This document shows positions 28,062 through 36,953 of a DNA stretch of 64,000 nt, one piece after another. Location of the stretch: NCBI RefSeq assembly GCF_023734775.1, contig NZ_AP025732.1:124001-188000 (forward strand), in the 5' to 3' direction. How positions within the stretch are numbered: position 1 is the first letter of the stretch; the number at the start of each line of letters is the position of its first letter. This DNA is from Nostoc cf. commune SO-36. GTDB taxonomy: Bacteria; Cyanobacteriota; Cyanobacteriia; Cyanobacteriales; Nostocaceae. The notes under the pieces were generated by a model. The model was not told the DNA's origin. It was given only the letters and a program-made list of their open reading frames with translations, and did no database searches. The translations under genes and the position numbers were made by a program.

Positions 28062-29342
28062 ATGTTCAAACCTCGCCTAATTTCTAGTGCTTTAATTGCA
28101 ATTATCCTAGCGTTTGCCATCAGCACACAGATATATATACAACCCGCAGTAGCTGCTGGGGGAACGTGTAATCCAACTGTGGGAAATCTACCTATATGCC
28201 CAAGTACCGCGCCTTCCGAGTCAGCTAGTTTTGTTGACCCAACAGCAACAATCACCAATCCCACAAATATTACTTTGGGCGAAAAAGTCTACGTCGCTCC
28301 ATTTGCTGAGTTAGATGCTACTAATGCTCCTATTAGTATTGCAGCAGATTCTAATGCCCAAGACCAAGTGAAAATCACAGCTTCAGGAACGGGAGTGGAG
28401 ATTGGCGAGCGTGTCATCCTGGCACACATGGCTGTAGTTAAAGGTGCAGCTAAAATCGGTACTCAAGGTTTAACCGGGCCTTTTACTGACACAGTTACCA
28501 ATACTCAGTTTAGTAACACCGTTCCAGAGACTTTTCTCGCTTTCAACTGTGAAATAGACGGTGCAACTGTAGAAAGAAACACAGTAGTCAACTTTCTGGC
28601 GCGGGTTGGCCCTGGTGTTACCTTGCCTGCCGGGAAAGTTGTTTTGCCCGGTAAAAACGTCACAAATAACTTTGAAGCTACTAGCGGTAGTTTGGGGAAA
28701 GTAGTCAACCTAACACAAGCCGACGTTGCATTAATGGAAGGCATTATTGAAGTCAATGAAACATTTGCCAAAGGTTACACAGATTTAGCTAGGGCAGACT
28801 TGACAAACGTCACAGGAATTAATTATGCTCCCGTCACCTTCTTTAATTCTGGAGGTCTGCCGCAGATAGGTGGAAGTGCGACTCGTGATCCGAACTATCG
28901 TAACCGCATTATCGGTAATCTTACTTTCCAAGATTCTTTAGCAAGACTCAAGAACAAACTAGCTAATAGAATTTCGCTGCGTGCTGATGAGGGTGAACCT
29001 TTTAATGTTGGGTCAATTGCTGGGATGGCAAACGATGTTGTTTTTCACGCATTAGAAAGCACTAGTTTGACTCTGGGTAATAGAGTTGGTTATGGGCCTC
29101 GCGCTCTAGTTCATGGCGGTAGGCAGGTTGTCAATGGTGTTGCTAATGGCCCTGAAACTAGCATAGGTAATGCTGTAGGGCTAGGGCCGAACTCTGTTAT
29201 ATTCCGCGCCAGCATTGGCAACAGATCAGCAATTGGGCAAAGAAGCGCAGTCTTCAACTCTACAGTAGCTCCCAGAACGCATATCCGTTCTCGAACAATC
29301 TATGCTGACAACGGCAGCCTCATTCTACCTGTGGAGTGGTAA
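28062..29342 (+). CDS. Secreted gamma-carbonic-anhydrase-like beta-helix protein
   Basis: 426 residues from the ATG at 28062; a GTG at 28044 is possible. A clear signal peptide ends near QPAVAAGG. Two regions show left-handed beta-helix hexapeptide character: ITLGEKVYVAPFAEL with GVEIGERVILAHMAVV early, and LTLGNRVGYGPRALVHG with IGNAVGLGPNSVIFR late. This is the gamma-class carbonic anhydrase/CcmM-like fold, and close cyanobacterial relatives are often named carbonate dehydratase. The metal His set is not complete in an obvious way, so activity is uncertain. The location would be periplasmic or extracellular. Confidence 0.75.
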   Translation: MFKPRLISSALIAIILAFAISTQIYIQPAVAAGGTCNPTVGNLPICPSTAPSESASFVDPTATITNPTNITLGEKVYVAPFAELDATNAPISIAADSNAQDQVKITASGTGVEIGERVILAHMAVVKGAAKIGTQGLTGPFTDTVTNTQFSNTVPETFLAFNCEIDGATVERNTVVNFLARVGPGVTLPAGKVVLPGKNVTNNFEATSGSLGKVVNLTQADVALMEGIIEVNETFAKGYTDLARADLTNVTGINYAPVTFFNSGGLPQIGGSATRDPNYRNRIIGNLTFQDSLARLKNKLANRISLRADEGEPFNVGSIAGMANDVVFHALESTSLTLGNRVGYGPRALVHGGRQVVNGVANGPETSIGNAVGLGPNSVIFRASIGNRSAIGQRSAVFNSTVAPRTHIRSRTIYADNGSLILPVEW

Positions 29343-29812
29343 GGGGAGACTGCTTTCACTCCTATACCAGCCGTGTTCTTAGCTACTCGTTGTGTAGCGT
29401 GGATCTCTTTTTTGAAGAAGAATTCAGAAGTCAGAATGGGCTAAACCTTAGCTACCGCTAACAGGAGTCAGAATCAAGACGCGACGCTCGAATACTCGCT
29501 AACGCAACTCTTGGAGACGCTATTCGCGTTCGCTATCAGTCGGAGATTCAGACCGCGCAGGAATTGTTCGCCCTTGCGTCTCGTAGAGAAGACCACCAAA
29601 TTTTCAATTTGGTGGGGGTGCAAAAACGCCGATTATTCAGACGCTCGTTCGCGAACAGCGTGTCGCAGACAAGACTCGCTTTGCGCGTCGCTATCCACCA
29701 GTCGGAAAGAATTCATTGCTGAATTCTGACTCCTGACTCCTGAATTCTGTTCGATAACGGCTGGTATATTTTTTCTTGGCTTGTGCCTAAGCAATTAACT
29801 TTTGCATAATTT
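29343..29812. repeat. Repeat-filled gap
   Basis: Two AATTCAGAAGTCAG/CTGACTCCTGAATTC repeats (about 29421-29440 and 29709-29750) flank GC-rich segments that include a hairpin, CCAAATTTTCAATTTGG, near 29592-29608. An open frame at 29511-29729 is repeat-derived. No gene is supported. Confidence 0.6.
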
Positions 29813-30391
29813 ATGAATCTGAAAATCTTATCGTTAGTGCAATTACAATGCCTACGATTGATGCTGCTGTTAACTTTGATATTCGGGCTGATACTAATTG
29901 TTGATGATGGTTCATCTATAGCTGCACAGAAGGTTGGGCAACCAGGATTGATAAACCCTGTAACTGCTGATATCACCTCCAGTCAGCCTCAAGTGATACA
30001 ACCTTCAGTCACCGGACTTGTATCTACATTGTCGGATGAAGTCGAGGAATTACCAGCCCAGTTAATTCGCTGGTCGACTTACTGGCAACTTTGCTGGGAA
30101 GCATATCCGGAAGCTGAAGCATACGAACTCCAAACGGTGCTTATGGAAGGCAAGTCTCCCAAATTTAAACGACAAAGCGATCGCTGTTTTCGTATACAAG
30201 CTGCATCTAATGAAAACCAAAAATCACAAGGATTACTCAACCGTGATTTAATCTTGTTACTGCATAAAATTCAGCTTGGTTATCGAGTGCGAGCTGTCTT
30301 AGATAACAACCGCGTCAGTGAATGGTCTCAAGTAATGGCAGTTGGTGCAACTACTACCTCTCAATTGAATAGTACTAATAACCCTTCATAA
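29813..30391 (+). CDS. Secreted hypothetical protein
   Basis: 192 residues. An N-terminal hydrophobic segment (about 13-37, ending SIAAQ) is a signal peptide or anchor. The mature part includes STYWQLCWEAYPEAEAYELQ and later LQLGY-like and VRAVLDNNRVSEWSQV segments (actual text IQLGYRVRAVLDNNR). That alternation is reminiscent of a fibronectin-III-type fold, with two Cys that could pair. I recognise no specific family. It follows the other secreted genes on the same strand. Confidence 0.6.
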   Translation: MNLKILSLVQLQCLRLMLLLTLIFGLILIVDDGSSIAAQKVGQPGLINPVTADITSSQPQVIQPSVTGLVSTLSDEVEELPAQLIRWSTYWQLCWEAYPEAEAYELQTVLMEGKSPKFKRQSDRCFRIQAASNENQKSQGLLNRDLILLLHKIQLGYRVRAVLDNNRVSEWSQVMAVGATTTSQLNSTNNPS

Positions 30392-30801
30392 AGGATTGAT
30401 ATACGTGCAGGGAGATTTTCTTTGATGAGAATAGCTTATCCCGGATTTCTCACCACACCTCTTAAAGGCTGTGCAAGTGCCGGGGAGAAGTAATAAGTAA
30501 TAAGTAATGAGTAAGAAGTAAGAAGTTTTTACTCATTACTCATTACTTCTCTTCTGCTCCATCAAACGCCTTGAGCTTGTGAGAAATGCGGGCTTATGCC
30601 ATTCGGGAGCGCAATCGATCAATGAGATTTGCAATACTTTGGCTATCCATTCGGTTGAATAGTGGAATTTTAGCTTTTAAACTCATCATGAAAAACGGGA
30701 AAATTGACAAGATTCCCCTGAATTAGTTCGTCACACATACTGGTGTCGTTAGGGCAACATTAATACCTAACTCAATATACAAATCTGAAACAGTAATAGT
30801 T
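30392..30801. repeat. Gap with inverted heptamer-like repeat
   Basis: AAGTAATAAGTAATAAGTAA at about 30487-30506 runs on to an inverted arm, TTACTCATTACTCATTACTT (about 30529-30548), making a long imperfect hairpin. Nothing else is seen. Confidence 0.6.
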
Positions 30802-31002
30802 ATGCTTCCCCTTGAACAATTGTTTTGTCCTTGTTGTACTCCAGCCATATTGCATTTGCTGACTCAATCCGAGCTGACTCAGCAAATACTCCAATTAAGA
30901 ACGGGGTCAGTTGCTGCGGCTATTAGAAGGAATCAAAAACAGCAGCAGCGATCTCTATCCGTAGCAGGGCAAACGCATCTAAATATTAACGAGTCGACCT
31001 AA
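30802..31002 (+). CDS. Small hypothetical protein with Cys cluster
   Basis: 66 residues starting MLPLEQLFCPCCTPAILHLL. The CPCC cluster near the N-terminus could bind metal or form a redox pair. The C-terminal half is Gln- and Ser-rich and looks disordered. I recognise no family. A tnpB right-end remnant follows within 20 bases. Confidence 0.4.
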   Translation: MLPLEQLFCPCCTPAILHLLTQSELTQQILQLRTGSVAAAIRRNQKQQQRSLSVAGQTHLNINEST

Positions 31003-31021
31003 AAGTAGAATGCATCAGAGT

Positions 31022-31172
31022 TTGACACTCCCCGCACTAAAGTGAGGGGGATTCTTGGTTCCCTGACTCGCCGTTAGACAGCAGGCTTGTGCCAACTGCC
31101 CAAGAGGGCAAATCTCGCCAAGCGTAGCTTCCGGTGTGCCCCACCGTAGTTAATCCAAGTATAAGTTGTCAT
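31022..31172 (-). mobile_element. IS605-type remnant: tnpB 3' end and right end
   Basis: Read on the minus strand, about 31045-31172 encodes ILGLTTVGHTGSYAWRDLPS and WAVGTSLLSNGESGNQ. This matches a TnpB C-terminus (compare NILGRGLGTVGHTG in the intact copy at 58955). It is followed by the right-end hairpin (CCCC...GGGG) and TTGACACTCCCCGC on the plus strand at 31022-31035, the same terminal sequence as at 60220-60233. The rest of the element is gone. Confidence 0.7.
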
Positions 31173-31251
31173 GCATCGCCACACGGAGATATTTTGATGT
31201 GGCTTTCAAGTGATAATCTTCTTATACAGCAGCCTACACGGAGAAATTAGT

Positions 31252-33912
31252 ATGACATCTCCAGAAACGGTTATATGGCTACAAGAACGGACGAGTTTAG
31301 GAATTCTCTCACCTGAAGTGTTAAATGCGATCGCACAAGTAATTGAAGAAAAAGTAGTGAGTGCCGAAACTGACTTAGTTAGCGAAGGCACTCCTCCAGA
31401 AGCCCTTTATATTCTTGTAGAAGGTCAACTCGAAAGCAATAGCACCAATCAAACCAACCCAGCCTTAGCTTGTGGATTCCTCCCCGGTGCAGTGATTGAA
31501 CTCAAAGAATTGCTGTTGGATCAATTAACTCCATTCACAATTACTACAGTGACAGATTGTCATTTGTGGGTTGTGCCTGGTGATAAATTTCGCGCTTTAG
31601 TTAACCAATACCCCGAAATTGCTCAGGCTTTTTCGCGTCAATTGGCTCAAGAATTAGCTCAGGCAACATCTGCACTTGGCTATGAACAAGAACGTTCTGT
31701 AGCTTTGCGACCATATTTAGTCACCAAAGCGCAACGCGGAATTGTCGGTACAAGTCGCTATGCGGTAAAGCTGCGCGAACAAATTCGAGAAGCGGCGGCT
31801 GACCGTAAATCTGTGGATATTTTCGGAGAACCAGGGTTAGAAAAAGACAATATAGCAGCCCTCATCCACTTTGGTTCTCCAAAACGGCGAGAACCAATTA
31901 TTAAAGTAAATTGCGGTATTCTGCAAACAAGCGGTGCAGATTTATTCGGTCGCGCTGGCGGTAAACCAGGACTTTTGGAATGGTTGGGAGAAGGTACTTT
32001 AGTTCTCAACAACATCCAAGAATTGCCTAAAGAATTATTACCTCCGGTGACGCAGTTGCTCACAACTGGCACATATACTCCCGCGACTCGCTCAGGAGAA
32101 GCAGCACCCCAACCTCGTGCCAGTAAAGCTAGAATTCTGATTGTTTCCGAAAAAACTCAGCCGACAATTGAACGCTGTATTGGCCACATTATTAAAGTAC
32201 CACCGCTACGGGTGCGGAAAGCTGATATTCAGGCACAGGTTGAATATTATACTAGTCTGTACATCCGGGCTAGAGGCATTTCTAAACCGCGCATCACCCC
32301 AGAAGCTCTGCGTCGCCTCCAGTCTTATGATTTTCCTGGCAACCTCAAAGAGTTGAAAAATTTGGTAGAAAGGGCGATCGTGCAAGCAGAGGGAGCCAAT
32401 GAATTAACAGAAGAGATTTTCTGGCCAGCCGAAACTAAGAAAAAACGATTTCGGGTGAATCTGTTAAACGCCTATCCTGGTTTGCGGCGGTTTTTACGTA
32501 GTCCTTGGTGGCCCGATCGCATTAACTATGGTTTTACGGCAACGGTTTTTGCGATCGCAGTTGCAGTATTATTTATTGGCCCACAAACGCGCGATCGCAA
32601 TTTCGTATTAAATCTATTTTGGGCTTGGTGGTGGCCTTTCTTCTTATTTCTCTTTCCCTTTTTGGGACGTATCTGGTGTTCTGTTTGTCCCTTCATGATT
32701 TACGGAGAAATTACCCAAAAGTTATCTCTCTGGCTATGGCCTCGACAACTCAAGCGCTGGCCGAGACAGCAAGCTGAAAAATGGGGCGGATGGTTCATGT
32801 TTGGTTTGTTCACCCTAATTTTCTTATGGGAAGAACTCTGGCATTTAGAAAATACTGCCTACCTTAGTGCTTGTTTGTTGCTGTTAATTACTGCTGGGGC
32901 AATGATTTTCTCCGCTCTTTTTGAACGGCGGTTTTGGTGTCGTTATCTTTGCCCCATTGGGGGGATGAATGGTTTATTTGCCAAACTCTCCATGACGGAA
33001 CTCCGGGCACAGCAAGGTATTTGTTCTGCCAGTTGCACCACTTATCAGTGCTATAAAGGTGGCCCGCAAAAAGGCGAAGGGATGGAAACTAATGGATGTC
33101 CCTTGTATTCTCACCCAGCCCAGTTAGAAGATAACAGAGATTGCGTGTTGTGCATGACTTGCCTTAAAGCCTGTCCCCATCGTTCCGTTGAATTCAACTT
33201 GCGTCCCCCTGCGATTGAACTGTGGACAACTCATGTACCCCGCAGCTATGAAGTAGCATTATTGTTTTTGCTGTTGGGTGGTATATATCTGCATCGCTTG
33301 CCGGAGTTACAATCTTGGTTAGGGTTACAACTGGATTTAACTCAGTTTTGGCAACATTTGGGATTATCATTCTTAGTGTTAATTATCCCAGCAGCTTTTA
33401 CCTTTGCAGTCTACAAACTGATACAAGTGTCTTACTGGTTAGCGAACTATATCGAAGCAGCAAAATCCAAAATCCAAAATCCAAAATCCGTCTTAGAAAG
33501 TTCTGTTCCTTTGCTTCCAGCGCTCAAACTTTCCGCAAAATCTCAAAATTGGATTAAGCCTCGCTCATTTGTAGAACTTGCATATAGCTATCTACCATTA
33601 GTTTTGGGAGGAAACTTAGCTCACTATCTGCGTTTAGGCTTAAGCGAAGGTGGGCGGATTTTACCTGTTACTTTTGCTACTTTTGGTTTGGGTGGTGAAC
33701 AATTGCCAATATTGGTTGCTCACCCAGCAGTGATTGCCTTTTTGCAAGGTACAACCATAATTTTTTCAGTGTTGCTGACTATATTATTAACGCAAAAAAT
33801 TGCAAAGCAACCACTGCGTACACTGAAGGGTTTAGCGAAGCTATCGCTTCTTTGGCAACACTTAGCAGCCATTGGCTTGGGACTCAGTATGTGGGCAATA
33901 ATCGTGTCGTAA
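31252..33912 (+). CDS. Cyclic-nucleotide-binding / NtrC-type AAA+ / membrane polyferredoxin fusion
   Basis: 886 residues from the ATG at 31252 after GGAGA. Residues about 20-140 are a cNMP-binding-type domain. Residues 165-395 resemble the sigma-54 activator AAA+ domain (DIFGEPGLEKDN, IIKVNCGILQTSGADLFG, YDFPGNLKELKNLVERA) but lack the GAFTGA loop and have a poor Walker A. Residues about 415-886 are a NapH/NosR-like membrane part with WCSVCP, WCRYLCP and CVLCMTCLKACP cluster motifs. I infer electron transfer to or from the membrane, controlled by the sensory front end. Cyanobacteria have no sigma-54. A heptamer repeat is translated in the linker (residues about 737-746). Confidence 0.82.
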   Translation: MTSPETVIWLQERTSLGILSPEVLNAIAQVIEEKVVSAETDLVSEGTPPEALYILVEGQLESNSTNQTNPALACGFLPGAVIELKELLLDQLTPFTITTVTDCHLWVVPGDKFRALVNQYPEIAQAFSRQLAQELAQATSALGYEQERSVALRPYLVTKAQRGIVGTSRYAVKLREQIREAAADRKSVDIFGEPGLEKDNIAALIHFGSPKRREPIIKVNCGILQTSGADLFGRAGGKPGLLEWLGEGTLVLNNIQELPKELLPPVTQLLTTGTYTPATRSGEAAPQPRASKARILIVSEKTQPTIERCIGHIIKVPPLRVRKADIQAQVEYYTSLYIRARGISKPRITPEALRRLQSYDFPGNLKELKNLVERAIVQAEGANELTEEIFWPAETKKKRFRVNLLNAYPGLRRFLRSPWWPDRINYGFTATVFAIAVAVLFIGPQTRDRNFVLNLFWAWWWPFFLFLFPFLGRIWCSVCPFMIYGEITQKLSLWLWPRQLKRWPRQQAEKWGGWFMFGLFTLIFLWEELWHLENTAYLSACLLLLITAGAMIFSALFERRFWCRYLCPIGGMNGLFAKLSMTELRAQQGICSASCTTYQCYKGGPQKGEGMETNGCPLYSHPAQLEDNRDCVLCMTCLKACPHRSVEFNLRPPAIELWTTHVPRSYEVALLFLLLGGIYLHRLPELQSWLGLQLDLTQFWQHLGLSFLVLIIPAAFTFAVYKLIQVSYWLANYIEAAKSKIQNPKSVLESSVPLLPALKLSAKSQNWIKPRSFVELAYSYLPLVLGGNLAHYLRLGLSEGGRILPVTFATFGLGGEQLPILVAHPAVIAFLQGTTIIFSVLLTILLTQKIAKQPLRTLKGLAKLSLLWQHLAAIGLGLSMWAIIVS
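33462..33489 (+). repeat. Heptamer repeat inside coding sequence
   Basis: Four copies of AAAATCC lie within the polyferredoxin gene and encode SKIQNPKS-like residues in frame. The same heptamer is intergenic elsewhere (for example about 9937-9951). Confidence 0.8.
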
Positions 33913-34112
33913 GCTAAAATTTCCCAAGGCGATTATCATAGTAGGTTAGCATAACTGTGCGTCCCTATTACGCGTATACCTCATTCAAATGAGAATCGTT
34001 ATAAATCGCCTGGGCTTAGTGCAAAAAGTGAGTTAAAAACATTCTTCTTCCCTACGAACGTGATAGAAAATACTTATATGATTTTTCACTCATAGTGTAA
34101 GGATTACAGATA

Positions 34113-34451
34113 ATGCACGTTCTAAAAAGATCCATCAAACCAGCAACCTATATATCGTTCCTCCACATTTACCAAACTACTTGGGGGACTGCTGGTGATA
34201 TTTGTTTAATCCGTGAATCTGTAGCTAATGACAGTACAGCGAAGTTTGTCGGTCACAAAATCCAACTAGCAATTCCCAAAGGGTTAGAGCGCGATCGCAT
34301 CGCCAACTGTCCGATAATCAAAGTTGCAGGTAATGTCGGCGATGGACATCCTAAAGAACACCCCTTGGAATGGGAGGCTTATGAAGGTGTAGATACAGAA
34401 CTAGCTCTAGCGGCTCTCAAACCTTGGGGCTTCAAGTTAATTGAACTCTAA
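34113..34451 (+). CDS. Hypothetical protein
   Basis: 112 residues, starting MHVLKRSIKPATYISFLHIY. The middle is soluble with IPKGLERDRIANCPIIKVAG, and the end is DTELALAALKPWGFKLIEL. No family is recognised. The codon use looks coding. It lies alone between the polyferredoxin fusion and an IS right-end remnant. Confidence 0.45.
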   Translation: MHVLKRSIKPATYISFLHIYQTTWGTAGDICLIRESVANDSTAKFVGHKIQLAIPKGLERDRIANCPIIKVAGNVGDGHPKEHPLEWEAYEGVDTELALAALKPWGFKLIEL

Positions 34452-34818
34452 TATGGTGACTTGATCAGTTTAAGCCGCAGGGGAAAGCTCATTACGTTAG
34501 AGAGTATTCGGGTTTGACACTCCCCGAACTAATTAAATCAGCGATAGCGAAGTTTAATTGGAAAGTTCGGGGATGATTAATTTTGAATTGTTACTTTACT
34601 GATATTTGCAAGTATATTCTAGTACTTTGTCAAATTAGTTTTGACGATTTGTTGTAAGTTAGTAAAAGTTCTGACTACGAACTTACAGCAAATTGCAATC
34701 AAACGTGCCACAGATAAAACTACTGAAAGCAATACTGGGGTTTGTTTTAGGATTTATTTTGTAGTGGGTTTGATCGAAAACTGCTGTAATTGCTGCTAAA
34801 TTTAAACTTGCCAGGCTA
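34452..34818. other. Gap with IS605-type right-end remnant
   Basis: It contains the TTGACACTCCCCGAAC hairpin listed separately and, near 34775, a half copy of the AAAACTGCTGTA repeat. No gene is seen. Confidence 0.6.
34514..34575 (-). mobile_element. Solo IS605-type right-end hairpin
   Basis: TTGACACTCCCCGAACT (34514-34530) pairs with AGTTCGGGG (about 34564-34572) around an inner hairpin AATTAAAT...TTTAATT. The outer sequence matches the terminal TTGACACTCCCCG of the intact element at 60220-60233 (inverse). No tnpB code is left here. Confidence 0.55.
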
Positions 34819-35910
34819 CTAGCAAGGTAAACAAACACTTACAATAGTTCCTTTTTGAGGAATGCTATTGATTGTAAATTCACCACCATATAATTTAACT
34901 ATATGCTGAACAATAGCTAACCCTAAGCCAGAGCCTTGTTGTTCCCATAACTTTCGATTAAATTGTACAAAAGCTCCAATTTTACCAATCTCTTCAATTG
35001 TCATTCCTTTACCATTGTCAATTATATACAAATTAAATTTATTATCTTCTACCTTACTCTTAACTTGAACTTCGTTGCTTGGTAAAGAAAATTTAAAAGA
35101 ATTTTCTAGTAATTCTTCAATCAGAATACTAAAGTTCTCTTCTGATAATTGTACTGGAGATTCTTGGATATCTAGCTTTAAATCTTTTTGTCTACAGTTT
35201 TCTGTAGCTTTTTTGATAGCGACTTCACGAATAATTTTTTCAGCAAAACATTTATCTTTTTTTTCTTGGATTTGACGATGTTTTTCAGTATCTTTAGCAA
35301 TTAATTCTAGATTACTATATAATAAAAACCTTTGAACTAACACATTCAAGCGATTGGCAGATGTGTAAATTAATTCTGCAATTTCGACTTCATCAGAGCC
35401 AGACATCATGTCACAATTTTCTATTAACAACTGTGACATACCGAGAATACCATTTAAAGGAGTATTTAGCTCGTGAGGTAATGAGTGAGCAATATTCATT
35501 CTGAGTTCGTCTAGCTTGGCTTGAGCTTTCCGCTCAACTAAAGCGTGTTTTTCAAGACGAGAAGCGATCGCACTCAGTAGTTCTTCAGGAGTAAATGGTT
35601 TAGTCAAATAATCATCAGCCCCAAAATCCATCCCCTGACGAAAATCTGAACGCTCTGCTTTAGCAGTAACAAATATTAAAGGAATATTGATAGTCGCTTC
35701 ATTTTGACGCAGAGCAGACAGCACACTGTAGCCATCTAATTCAGGCATCATAATGTCACAGATAATTAAATCTGGTAACTTTGATTGAGCAATTTCTAAC
35801 CCAATTTTACCGTTTACAGCTATCAAAGTTTCAAAATCGGAAAGTTGTAAAATTTCCTGAATATTTTCTCTTACTTGAGGTTCGTCTTCTATGATTAAAA
35901 TTGTGTTCAT
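34819..35910 (-). CDS. Response regulator-histidine kinase hybrid
   Basis: 363 residues. Residues 1-120 are a receiver (IIEDEPQ, LIICDIMMPELDGYS with the phospho-acceptor Asp, FVTAK, LTKPF). Residues about 138-210 are a HisKA domain with AHSLPHELNTPLNGILG, its His being the phosphorylation site. Residues about 250-363 are HATPase_c (ENSFKFS, DNGKGM, GSGLGLAI). It is third in a minus-strand set of two-component genes and is likely co-transcribed with them despite gaps of 100-170 bases. The signal is unknown. Confidence 0.92.
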   Translation of the reverse strand: MNTILIIEDEPQVRENIQEILQLSDFETLIAVNGKIGLEIAQSKLPDLIICDIMMPELDGYSVLSALRQNEATINIPLIFVTAKAERSDFRQGMDFGADDYLTKPFTPEELLSAIASRLEKHALVERKAQAKLDELRMNIAHSLPHELNTPLNGILGMSQLLIENCDMMSGSDEVEIAELIYTSANRLNVLVQRFLLYSNLELIAKDTEKHRQIQEKKDKCFAEKIIREVAIKKATENCRQKDLKLDIQESPVQLSEENFSILIEELLENSFKFSLPSNEVQVKSKVEDNKFNLYIIDNGKGMTIEEIGKIGAFVQFNRKLWEQQGSGLGLAIVQHIVKLYGGEFTINSIPQKGTIVSVCLPC

Positions 35911-36075
35911 CGACGATTATTAAAGATAAAAATATTAGTCTTATTAGTCTAGGATGATATAGCATCCATATAAAGTTTATCTCGCTCAACCAGAAAATTT
36001 AACTTTCAATAATACCGTAGAATCATATCTAAGTTATAAGTATTAATACTGAAGTATTGACATATTATCCATTGT

Positions 36076-36801
36076 TTACTTCAGTAAATTAAAGTTTTGC
36101 ATAACCTTGGCATTTTCTGGGGTTAGTAATGCTTGTAAATTCTTCATTTCATTCAAAAGCATCATTTCTCTAGCATACTCTTGTTGGAGAATATTCAAGT
36201 AGCGATCGCGCTCAACATCTGATTGAGCTTTTTTCAACATATAAATAGCCATATTGATATTTGAAAGCGGATTGCTTAAATCTTGTAAAAGTTTTTGTAA
36301 AACCTGGTTGCATATTTCTGCTAGACGTTGGCTATCTTGCAGTTTTTGTGAATTTACCTCTATCTGCTGCTTCAGGTTGACACTTTGTTGATGTTCTTGT
36401 TCATATTGCTGTTTGATGAAAGTTGGTTTTTCTATCCGAGCCAATCTAATCTTAATTGTCTTCAAAAGTTCTTCTGGAGAGAAAGGTTTTGTGAGGTAAT
36501 CATCGGCTCCTAACTCCATACCTTGACGTAAATCACCACGACCTACTTTTGCAGTCAGAAAAATTACTGGGATAGATTCAGTTACTGGGTCTTGGCGTAA
36601 GGCTGTCAGTACACCGTAACCGTCAAGTTCAGGCATCATAACGTCACAACGTATAAGGTCTGGTTTTTCTGTTTTAGCAAGTCGTAATCCTTCTAAACCA
36701 TCATTTGCAGTAATGGCATTAAAATCGGAGAAACTTAAAATCTGTTGAATATTGGAACAAATTTGAACTTCATCTTCAATTACTAATATTTTTTTGTTCA
36801 T
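36076..36801 (-). CDS. Response regulator with degenerate HisKA-like tail
   Basis: 241 residues from the ATG at 36801, where MNKKILVIEDE begins; an upstream in-frame ATG at 36855 adds 18 residues of poor quality. The receiver spans 1-125 with the phospho-Asp in RCDVMMPELDG, then TAK and LTKPF. After a coiled coil (about 135-175) a segment resembles a dimerisation helix, LLQDLSNPLSNINMAIYML, but Asp stands where HisKA has the phospho-His. There is no HATPase domain. It may dimerise with the neighbouring kinase and relay or modulate its signal. Confidence 0.85.
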   Translation of the reverse strand: MNKKILVIEDEVQICSNIQQILSFSDFNAITANDGLEGLRLAKTEKPDLIRCDVMMPELDGYGVLTALRQDPVTESIPVIFLTAKVGRGDLRQGMELGADDYLTKPFSPEELLKTIKIRLARIEKPTFIKQQYEQEHQQSVNLKQQIEVNSQKLQDSQRLAEICNQVLQKLLQDLSNPLSNINMAIYMLKKAQSDVERDRYLNILQQEYAREMMLLNEMKNLQALLTPENAKVMQNFNLLK

Positions 36802-36953
36802 TGGCTTATTTGAATAGTGATTTTGACTAGACAGCTTGATTATATCTATAGACAAAGTAAATATATCTGCTAAAAAAGATTCTCCATCTGGAAAATTTGG
36901 TAAACTACATTAAATTTTAATATCCGTAGTTTATTATTCCCTAAAATTATTTA

